Shown here in pieces: positions 56,688 through 64,000 of a stretch of DNA of 64,000 nucleotides. How positions within the stretch are numbered: the first letter of the stretch is position 1; every line of letters starts with the position of its first letter. The notes under the pieces were generated by a model that was given only the letters and a program-made list of their open reading frames with translations, had not been told where the DNA came from and did no database searches. The position numbers were made by a program, and so were the translations under genes. This DNA comes from Parastagonospora avenae f. sp. tritici 18332-5 (lineage: Eukaryota > Ascomycota > Dothideomycetes > Pleosporales > Phaeosphaeriaceae), in contig JAFJTR010000053.1 in the NCBI GenBank assembly GCA_022559985.1, forward strand, positions 124,001 through 188,000, read 5' to 3'.

Positions 56688-59600
56688 TTACAATCCATCC
56701 ATCAACTTACTCAACGCCAGCCAATCCACAAGCTCAGCGGCGCTACTATTCCTCTTATCAACAACTTTGCTATCAAGCGCACCCTTGTTGCGATCAAGCA
56801 CTGGAAGTGGTTTCTCAGCAATACTCGCACGCTTCTGCCAAGAGCCGCTGTCGATGCGGAAGTTTGAGGCCCGTTTGTTCGATGCGTCCACAGGGGCTGT
56901 GACGCTTGGTGTTTTTGTGATTGATATGACGGGAGTTGAAGAGGCGAGATCAAGGTGCTTCGATGCCGGCGGTGTAGTGACACGAATGCTAACTTCGAGT
57001 TTTGGCATACCGACGGGAACAGGAGGTGAGGGAGATTGAGACTTCGACCGGCCCGCTAGGAAAGTTGAGTTGCGGAATTTTGATAGCATGGAAGGTCTTT
57101 TCTTGAGCGTTGGTGGTGAGACTTGCGGAAGCGAAAGCGTTTCAACTTGTTTTGGTTGTTGAGCGATCACTTCGCTTTCCTTGAGCTTGCGCGCAATCTC
57201 TTCTTGTTGTCGATGTTGTCTGTTCCTGTCTTCTTGTTCTCTTTGCAATTTCATCTTCGCGTCTTGAGCGGCACTTTGCGCGTTCATTTTGCGGATCTGC
57301 TCCTCAGCTATCTTCTCTTTCTGCTCGGCGTCCTTGAGCATGTACACGATCTTGTCTTTCTCCTTGGCTTGGAGATCCTCCGAGGTACATGCGAGAGGCT
57401 TTTGGTTCTTTGCGTTCTTGACATTGGCTTTGGCACCGACACGTAGTAATGTCGCTACTAACGTCTTACTGCCTCCACAAGCTGCCGCGTGCAGCACCGT
57501 ATTGCCCTCTTTATCCTGTCGATTGACGTTGGCACCGCGTCTGATGAAGATGTCGACGATGTTCAAGAAGCCAAGTTCAGCGGCGATGAACAGTGGCGTA
57601 CGGCCTTCCAAATCGGCACAATCGATGTCTGCTCGTTGGAGCAAGAATTTTTCCACGAGGTCGATGCGATTCGCCTTCGCCGCGGAATGAAGTGGGTGTC
57701 TGTCATTGTAGAACGGCGAAGCGGTAGATAGCTTCGCACCCTTGGTTAGCAGAAGTGTGATGAGTTCCGCATTAACTGTAGGACATTCTTCCAGTAAGAA
57801 TGTCAGGATATGCATCGACAGTGGCAAATCGTGCGAAGACGATTGTGGCGAAGGTGTGCGTCGGCCAGCTCTCGCACTTCCAGCGTTCGGATCTGCATTA
57901 TGCTCAAGAACGAGTTTGATCGTGTCGAACAGATAGGTCGGTGGTAGTGAAGGTTGGAGCGGCACCTGTCGAAGGACCGCCCAGAGCATCGACGATCCCA
58001 GACTGGATTTCGGGAGTACGTTTGGATCTAAACCCATCGATATCATTATGGCAAGATCTTTGGCCGGGAACATCTCTGTGAAAAGGGACCCTTGGTTCTC
58101 TACCTCCGGATCAACCTGCTGACTTCGAAGTAGACTGGCGCGGCGCGACCACTCATGCTGCGCGATGAGCTTTGAAATCTGCTTATCAGTGTCGACTGAC
58201 AAGTTCAAGGCTCCTCTTATAGGCACCCAGTCCATGAATGACACTACTGCACCATTCTTCAGCAATATGTCGACGAAGAGCGGCCTCCGCATCGTGATAG
58301 CGTAGTAAAGCGCATCACGTCTGTCATGGTCTTCGTGACTAATGCAGTTCCAGCTTGCTCGTTCGTCCGCCGACTTCATGAGCAAGGTCTCGATGATGGG
58401 CAGACCGTCTTCGGGAAGTGTCTTGATAGCCACAATCAATGGCGTAGCGCCAGAACGATCGCGCATGCTCCTACTAACTCCTCGCTCACAGAAAGGCACT
58501 GCGGCTGCCGCAATATCTTTCCAAGTTGATGGTGTTCTGGGTGAGCTCGAGGCGATGTGATGTAGCGAAGTCATTCCTTGTTCATCCCAAGAGTTGATGC
58601 TGGGCGGTATTGTAAGTAGAGGTACAATGCACCACTGATGGTTTTTTACCGCAAGAAGCAGGGGTGTATACTTGTCCGAGTCGACAGTGGAAGTGTCAGC
58701 TCGTGCTCGAAGGAGGGCGCGAACAATCTTCTCGAGGCCATTGGATGCAGCGAGATGTAGAGCGCTCCGGCCTCTGCTGTCTAACTTGCGCATACTAGAT
58801 GCTTTGATTAACACTTCTAGATCCGGTTCATCTCCTTTTCTGGTATGGCTGATGGCGTGAAGTAATGGTGTCAGACCCTCGCGATTCACTATGTGTGAAT
58901 TCGCGCGATTCTTCAACAACAGTTCCATGCACGATTTGCTATGTGTTGCGAGATGCAAAGCCGTGTTTCCGTCGCCGTCTTGAGAGTTGACCTTAATACC
59001 AGATTTGAGGAAAAGGTGTGCTGCCTTTGCGTAGCCGAAACCTGATGACACAGCACGATGAAGTAGATTCTTGCCGTCAATGTATGTGTCCATTGGATTG
59101 GCTCCTTTGGAGAGCAGACACTCAAATATTGCGCATATGCTGTCTCTGTCCTGTGCCATGGACCCCTCAAACGCAGCCTGTAGTACTGAAAGACCTGTCG
59201 CGTTGCGGACCTGTACATCTGCATTATGGCTGACCAATGCCTGAACGACCGGCGCTCCAGCGCACTCCAGTGCAACGAAAATGGGTCTTTCTGCTCTCGC
59301 AGTCGTTCGGTCCGGATCAGCTCCTTTGCTCAGGAACATCTCTACCAAGCTAGAGTCGTCTCTCTTAATAGCTTCGACAAGCACTGTCGAGTCCGGATCA
59401 CACGCTGCTGCAAATATGTCCGCGATCAATTCATTGCCTATGCTGAAGCGATTCTGGCTTCGCTCCACGTGCTTCAGCAACATTTCCTTCTCCTTCACCA
59501 ATCTGTGGCGTCTGCCATGCGCGGCATTGATGATCGCAACGGCTCCCTGTATGTTGTTCGCTAACAGGGCGGCTTCTGCGGGGCTTTGGTCCTTTGAGTT

Positions 59601-60218
59601 CTTGGTGTCGTATTTTGCCCCAAGTTTGAGCAGTGCCACAATAGTAGCCAACGACCCAGATTTTGATGCAGCGTAGTGAAGAGGCGTTTCATTTGTTTCA
59701 GTGGTATGCGCTTCGAGTTGTGGTCCTGCATCGAGAAGCAAGTCGATAATGTCGGTATGGCTGTTCTTGATCGCTATGTGCAGTGCAGTCTCTCCAGAAT
59801 CTCGCGTGGTCGCGTCCACATTTGCTCCGTACGCCAGTAGAATTCTGGCGACCTCAACATGTCCGTTGGCGACTGCCAGGCATAGTGGTGGCTGACCAGA
59901 TCCCGTGACGTCGTCTGGCGAGCCTCCGTTTTGCAAGAAGTGCGTAAGAGCTGCTTCTCGTCGATGATAGACTGCGTAGTATATGGGCGTCCAGTCTTTC
60001 GCGGGTCCGAAAGGTCTGCCTGCTTCCGTTGCTGCCGGGTTTCCCAGTCTGCATCTCAAAACTTGCACGTGAGTTTGCAGCTTGGAATTCTTGCGCTTCA
60101 AGCCCCTTGGCTGTGCCCTCTCCACCTCAAAGTTGCTGGCATGCTGGACCGGAATTGGCGCCTCCATCTCGTTGGGAGCTCGACCTAAACAGCTGCAAGA
60201 CTTGGATACCATAATCAT
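56688..60218 (-). CDS. Long ankyrin-repeat protein with C-terminal coiled coil
   Basis: Single exon, 1176 residues from the ATG at 60218 (another Met two codons later). Ankyrin repeats run from about residue 70 to 950 in several blocks, visible as G-x-T-x-L-H/P-x-A-x-x-x-G and LL-x-x-GA(N/D) motifs: QPPLCLAVANGHVEVARILLAYGANVDA, ETALHIAIKN, NTALHLATHS, SALHLAASNGLEKIVRALL, HPLHSAAKANRIDLVEKFLL, TPLFIAAELGF, TVLHAAACGGSKTLVATLL. A charged coiled coil follows (about 970-1020: EKEKIAEEQIRKMN, REQEDRNRQHRQQEEIARKL), then a Ser/Pro-rich tail. The N-terminus has a Cys pair (SKSCSCLG). No NACHT, NB-ARC or effector enzyme domain is present, so it looks like a scaffold rather than an NLR. Binding partners are unknown. 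Confidence 0.88.
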   Translation of the reverse strand: MIMVSKSCSCLGRAPNEMEAPIPVQHASNFEVERAQPRGLKRKNSKLQTHVQVLRCRLGNPAATEAGRPFGPAKDWTPIYYAVYHRREAALTHFLQNGGSPDDVTGSGQPPLCLAVANGHVEVARILLAYGANVDATTRDSGETALHIAIKNSHTDIIDLLLDAGPQLEAHTTETNETPLHYAASKSGSLATIVALLKLGAKYDTKNSKDQSPAEAALLANNIQGAVAIINAAHGRRHRLVKEKEMLLKHVERSQNRFSIGNELIADIFAAACDPDSTVLVEAIKRDDSSLVEMFLSKGADPDRTTARAERPIFVALECAGAPVVQALVSHNADVQVRNATGLSVLQAAFEGSMAQDRDSICAIFECLLSKGANPMDTYIDGKNLLHRAVSSGFGYAKAAHLFLKSGIKVNSQDGDGNTALHLATHSKSCMELLLKNRANSHIVNREGLTPLLHAISHTRKGDEPDLEVLIKASSMRKLDSRGRSALHLAASNGLEKIVRALLRARADTSTVDSDKYTPLLLAVKNHQWCIVPLLTIPPSINSWDEQGMTSLHHIASSSPRTPSTWKDIAAAAVPFCERGVSRSMRDRSGATPLIVAIKTLPEDGLPIIETLLMKSADERASWNCISHEDHDRRDALYYAITMRRPLFVDILLKNGAVVSFMDWVPIRGALNLSVDTDKQISKLIAQHEWSRRASLLRSQQVDPEVENQGSLFTEMFPAKDLAIMISMGLDPNVLPKSSLGSSMLWAVLRQVPLQPSLPPTYLFDTIKLVLEHNADPNAGSARAGRRTPSPQSSSHDLPLSMHILTFLLEECPTVNAELITLLLTKGAKLSTASPFYNDRHPLHSAAKANRIDLVEKFLLQRADIDCADLEGRTPLFIAAELGFLNIVDIFIRRGANVNRQDKEGNTVLHAAACGGSKTLVATLLRVGAKANVKNAKNQKPLACTSEDLQAKEKDKIVYMLKDAEQKEKIAEEQIRKMNAQSAAQDAKMKLQREQEDRNRQHRQQEEIARKLKESEVIAQQPKQVETLSLPQVSPPTLKKRPSMLSKFRNSTFLAGRSKSQSPSPPVPVGMPKLEVSIRVTTPPASKHLDLASSTPVISITKTPSVTAPVDASNKRASNFRIDSGSWQKRASIAEKPLPVLDRNKGALDSKVVDKRNSSAAELVDWLALSKLMDGL

Positions 60219-61283
60219 GCGTCGACAAGTCCCATATCAGATTTGGCGAAGAAGAGAAAATGCAAGCAAAGAACCAAATGAACCAAAAGGCAACCCAAAT
60301 AAACCCGTGGGTCTGCGGGATACAATAGCAACGCAGACTTCCAACTAGTCAAATGTCAGGAAATTATCACACCAAAGTAGACGCGGGAACCTACGAAATC
60401 AAGGCCCACTCTACCAAAGATCAAGGCATCCACTACACCAAAAACGTAGTTAGAGTCTTTCCAATTACACTCCATCGCCCTAGCTTTCGAACCCAATCGC
60501 GCAAACTCTGCGTCTCGAAACGCTCAGCTTGGTCCTGAAGCGTGCCTAGCGGCGCTCATGTCAGACGCCATCCTGCAGCAACGTGCAACATTTCCATACG
60601 CGCATTTGCTGTCACTGTCCATCCACCACTCCCCCAGCCCGATCAATCGAGACACTGCAGTCGGACACAGCACATGCCGACACCCTCGCCCATGTGTATT
60701 GGCTCAGGAGAGTCTGACAGGTACCAGCGGCACGACAGCGTTCCGACGTGATTCAATGGCGTTGACGCGATTCTGTGGTCGTTGTGGAAATGAACAAGGC
60801 GCTGTTTGGTTCGCGGTGATGGTTTAGGCGCGGGAGGGGAGGGCGCTAGGGTCAGGGGCCGACCGGTGTTGCGGGAGATCGGCCGGTGCACGATAATTGA
60901 TGGGTGGTATAGGGGTGACGCGAATGCGCATGACGATAAAGTATATTTTGAGATGCAGAGTAGCTACTTGTGGTTTGGCGACTTGCATCTTGGACTGGCT
61001 ATAGAAAAGGAGTGACATTGCGGATATAAGCGAGTGTGGGCGATCATATACGAAGTACAGAAACGCGATGGAAACAGACGAAAAACAAAACAATCCTTCT
61101 CTCCAGATTTTCCAAACTCTCCAATGATGATTTCAGATTCATCGCGTCTGCCTCCTTGTGATGTCTCTTCACAGCACCCTTTCCCAATGTAAATCGGTTC
61201 TGCGCTAAGCACATCGTACAGTGCGTAATCTCGCGCAAATCCACCTAAAGGGACTTGCTTGACTGCACGATGCAGACGCACGC
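60219..61283. other. Intergenic, no gene seen
   Basis: 1.07 kb between the ankyrin gene start and the MFS stop. Short ORFs only. Confidence 0.45.
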
Positions 61284-62771
61284 TCAAAATTTGACACCCA
61301 GCTTCCATCCCACCTGCAAGGCGCGCGACCACACAAAGCATCCCGACGCCAAGACATAGCACAATATGGTCCAAACAACCACGCCCCAGTAATGTCCACC
61401 AGTCGCCTGAATCAAGGCTCCCGCAATCGGGATGCCCGTCAGCGTGGAAAATGACACGACGGTGTAGCAAGTCGCGTAGTATCGGCCATATTGACTCGTG
61501 TCGCAGAGCTGGCCAACGCAAACCGGCGTCAGCGAGATGTTCGATCCGGAAGCGAAGCCGAAAATCACCGCATAGACGATGGAGAGTGCTTTGATGGTTG
61601 TTGCTTCGGCGGATGTGGTAGGCGTGATGAGTGAGGCCGGGAGCCAGAATGTCAGAGATGTTGCTGAGCAGATGGCTAGGGTGGCGATCATGCTGTTGAA
61701 CCGCCCCAGTTTGTCGGCAAGGAAACCTGGAACCCAGCGCCCGATGCAGCTTCCGGCATTGAAGATGGCGATAAGCTGGTACGCGAATGCCGGGTCGAGA
61801 GCGCCGGTCGATGTCGCAAACGTCGAGAGGTATGTGATCGGAATAAATAACGCCCATTCCATCGCGAAGATACCCACGGTGAGGAGCAGGTATGATTTAT
61901 CGCGGAAAATACGAAAATCTGGTAGTACAGATTGGCCGGCCTTGGGTGGGAGTCGCGATTTGATGCACAGGCACATGACGATGCAGCAGAAGACATCGAT
62001 GAACCCGATGACGCGTGACGCCCAGGCGAATCCAACAGATGGGAACAGCTGCTGCAAAGCAAGAGGGAAGATCACGCCACCGAAGGAGCCACCAGCCGCA
62101 GCAATGCCCGTGGCGTTCCCACGCTTCTCAAGGAAGAAATGGCTGATAGAAGCCAATGCTGGCGTGAAGATGAGCGACGTCCCCAAGCCTCCAAGCACTC
62201 CAAAGACGAGGAAGAAGTGCCAATACTTCGTGCAGCTGCCGAGCAAGAAATTTGATGCGCACAAGAGGACACTGCCAGCAAGGACAAGCCACTTTGGGCC
62301 ATGCGCGTCAAAGACAGGTCCAATCTGCAATCCGCAGAAGAACGACAGAAACACGTACATGGAGAAGATCCAACTAATGGAACTCTCGCTGTAGCCCGCA
62401 AGCTGGTGTTCGGCGATGTACGCATGGTAGATGCCCACGGTGTTCATCATTCCCAGCGCGGCAACAAGACCCATGAACGACCCCAGAACCACGAGCCAGG
62501 CGCCTAGGCCGCCTTCAGGATAAGTCACCTCGTCATCATTGTGCGAGGTTTCGGATTTGCTTTCTTCATCTCCAGTTGCAGTGGCGCTTCTTGGATTCTC
62601 CGTCCCTTTCTCCGAGACCCGGGCAGCGGCGGTTTGAGTTTGGGCACTTCGGCATGGTGAGAGAGTGTCCGCGGGTGGTATAGTAAACTCTGCGTGGGGA
62701 TAGGTATTGACTCTGCCGAGTTCGTTGCGTTCAATTGGTCCTGGCGTGCTGCCTTTGTCTTCGCGGTGCAT
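61284..62771 (-). CDS. MFS transporter, monocarboxylate-transporter-like
   Basis: Single exon, 495 residues. A hydrophilic N-terminus of about 85 residues ends in the MCT signature TYPEGGLGAWLVVLGSFMG; 12 membrane helices follow, with family motifs YHAYIAEHQLAGYSESSISWIFSMYVF, FLVFGVLGGLGTSLIFTPALASISHFF, EKRGNATGIAAAGGSFGGVIFPL, and in the second half the GRWVPGFLADKLGRFN loop. Fungal proteins of this group carry monocarboxylates or related small organic acids. The sequence differs greatly from the 5.0-6.5 kb MCT-like gene, so they are separate family members and not a recent duplicate. No intron is needed. Substrate unknown. Confidence 0.9.
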   Translation of the reverse strand: MHREDKGSTPGPIERNELGRVNTYPHAEFTIPPADTLSPCRSAQTQTAAARVSEKGTENPRSATATGDEESKSETSHNDDEVTYPEGGLGAWLVVLGSFMGLVAALGMMNTVGIYHAYIAEHQLAGYSESSISWIFSMYVFLSFFCGLQIGPVFDAHGPKWLVLAGSVLLCASNFLLGSCTKYWHFFLVFGVLGGLGTSLIFTPALASISHFFLEKRGNATGIAAAGGSFGGVIFPLALQQLFPSVGFAWASRVIGFIDVFCCIVMCLCIKSRLPPKAGQSVLPDFRIFRDKSYLLLTVGIFAMEWALFIPITYLSTFATSTGALDPAFAYQLIAIFNAGSCIGRWVPGFLADKLGRFNSMIATLAICSATSLTFWLPASLITPTTSAEATTIKALSIVYAVIFGFASGSNISLTPVCVGQLCDTSQYGRYYATCYTVVSFSTLTGIPIAGALIQATGGHYWGVVVWTILCYVLASGCFVWSRALQVGWKLGVKF

Positions 62772-63220
62772 GCGAGTCTGGAATCGATATCGGCGTAAGA
62801 GTATTTAGGATTGTTTTGCTCACTATGAGCGCTGTATTCGAGCCGAGTGGTGAGATGATGTATGCCTCAACAGCAAACCCCAGAATCGCGTTCCTTCGAA
62901 CAATTTTTAGGGTTCCATGCAATCGATGACGACAGAAACGTGCGGGCGGCAGAAGATCGGTACCAACAGCAGTCGTCCCCGACGGTATAGAACAACAATC
63001 GAGATCCGCGAGCGGTATGGAAAAGAGCAGAACACTTGCGGGATGGCGGCTGGGTTAAATAGATTCGAGGCGGTCGCGGCCGCTGCCGCGGAAGACGGGT
63101 TTTCGCGTTTTCCGGGGTCGTGCTCTGATTGGCTGACCCCAAGAAGACTTACATAACGAAACTTCTTGTCGGTAAGAATGCCGGCTATGGCACGACGACA
63201 TCGATGGAGACTGTTGAAGC
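62772..63220. other. Intergenic, no gene seen
   Basis: 449 bp between the MFS start and the stop of the truncated gene at the right edge. Confidence 0.45.
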
Positions 63221-64000
63221 CTAAGCGTGCGGAGCGGAGATAGTTGTGTATGCTGGGAAGAGAAGGTCTCGAAGTCGAAGGCGAAGGTCGTCGTCGCCTC
63301 GAAACACCCTGGCCGGGTCTCCAATCGCATCGAGAATCTCGATTGCATTCTCCTCGGGCCAGGCGAATTCGAGGAGTGCTCCCGCGACTTCATTCGTCTT
63401 TGTATCGTCCGTGACGCCCTCCAAAATGCTATGCCAGAGCTGGGAGGTGGTTGAGGCGGGCGCGGCGTCTGCGCTCGGGGGAGGATTGCTGAAGACAGAA
63501 TCAAAGCGCACATGATCCCTCTTCCCCACATACGGGGTCGCAGGCATTTTACTCACGCGTTGCGCGTTCTTCGACGCCTTGGCAGCGCAGAGCTCGATGA
63601 GCTGAAGAAGGAGGGCCGTCTCATCCTTCTTCAGCCCATCGAAGATGTCGTAGCTGGGGTTTGAGGGACATGCTTGGACGGCATTCCACAACACCAACCA
63701 GCTTCCGCGGAATTGCCATCGCTCTTTCTCAGACATGCTGTGGTCGCGAGATGACCACAAGGCCTTGAGCTGGCTCTCAAGGAGCTCATGGAGTGTGCTG
63801 GGGTGCTGCGCGGAGATGTTAACTAATGACAGTGGAACGGTGTTGGAGGAACTGACTTCATCAGCCATCACTGATGCTGTGCTCTTGATCGACGGCGGGC
63901 CCGCTGGCTCCATGCTGATTATGGCGACGGGCGGGACCATGGCGATGTCAATGGCCTCGGCGGCGGACTTGGAGGGGCGCGCGAGGCGGGTCTTGATCTT
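63221..64000 (-). CDS. Unrecognised protein, 5' end beyond right edge
   Basis: The frame is open from the right edge (64000) to a stop at 63221: at least 259 residues of C-terminal sequence. An internal Met at 63940 should not be taken as the start, because the frame upstream (KIKTRLARPSKSAAEAIDIA) is equally coding-like. Content is mostly helical: STLHELLESQLKALWSSRD, KERWQFRGSWLVLWNAVQAC, PSYDIFDGLKKDETALLLQLIELCAAKASKNAQ, SQLWHSILEGVTDDTKTNEVAGALLEFAWPEENAIEILDAIGDP, and a short C-terminus LRLRLRDLLFPAY. No signal peptide, membrane helix or catalytic motif is visible, and I cannot name a family. Confidence 0.7.
   Translation of the reverse strand, partial: KIKTRLARPSKSAAEAIDIAMVPPVAIISMEPAGPPSIKSTASVMADEVSSSNTVPLSLVNISAQHPSTLHELLESQLKALWSSRDHSMSEKERWQFRGSWLVLWNAVQACPSNPSYDIFDGLKKDETALLLQLIELCAAKASKNAQRVSKMPATPYVGKRDHVRFDSVFSNPPPSADAAPASTTSQLWHSILEGVTDDTKTNEVAGALLEFAWPEENAIEILDAIGDPARVFRGDDDLRLRLRDLLFPAYTTISAPHA

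Noticed and set aside
56688..60218. NLR-type incompatibility receptor
   Set aside because: Ankyrin repeats are present but no NACHT or NB-ARC P-loop or N-terminal effector domain is visible.

Overview
The window reads as nuclear DNA of a filamentous ascomycete, most likely a dothideomycete of the Pleosporales type. The reasons are: many short spliceosomal introns (about 45-60 nt, GTAAGT/GTACGT donors, CTAAC-like branch sites); fungal-type orthologues throughout (Mrd1, TFIIA large subunit, Gcn5, Rad1, Slx9, Pet117, Vma10, EsdC); and small Cys-rich hypothetical genes of a kind I associate with that group. The species assignment is inference. All exon junctions were derived by hand from splice signals and frame continuity.

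Layout. 1-6.5 kb: MRD1 (minus, runs off the left edge), a dynein light chain gene (plus) sharing a 267-bp divergent promoter with it, a zinc-ribbon protein, and an MCT-like MFS transporter. 8-12 kb: a Ser/Thr-rich single-pass surface protein and a concentrative nucleoside transporter. 13.6-19.4 kb is a dense housekeeping block: GCN5, OST5-like, RAD1 (9-1-1 clamp) and TOA1. 19.9-26.6 kb: a 639-aa bZIP factor, a PAF-acetylhydrolase-like lipase and SLX9. 27.9-33.4 kb: a fungal rhodopsin-like integral membrane protein, a Gly/Ser-rich secreted or GPI-type protein, and the divergent PET117/VMA10 pair. 33.4-41.8 kb is nearly empty; one convincing 76-aa Cys-rich gene lies at 37.3 kb. 41.8-51.1 kb: an EsdC-like glycogen-binding protein, a tandem pair of small paralogues, an ADIP-domain (TINA/Msd1-like) coiled-coil protein and a BBE-type FAD oxidoreductase. 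51.9-56.4 kb looks like a decaying block: a Cys-rich gene with a stop and a frameshift, an APH/kinase-like reading frame of 859 codons broken by three in-frame stops, and a 537-bp fold-back element just downstream. 56.7-64 kb: a 1176-aa ankyrin protein, a second MCT-like MFS transporter, and an unrecognised gene cut by the right edge.

Most genes are independent housekeeping functions (ribosome biogenesis, transcription, DNA-damage checkpoint, V-ATPase, cytochrome oxidase assembly, N-glycosylation). I see no secondary-metabolite cluster, defence system or other multi-gene pathway. The most unusual signals are in gene structure (two GC-AG introns in one 96-aa gene, a 9-nt microexon, first coding exons that consist of ATG alone, an in-frame 54-nt intron) and in the 51.9-56.4 kb block of broken genes plus a transposon-like palindrome.
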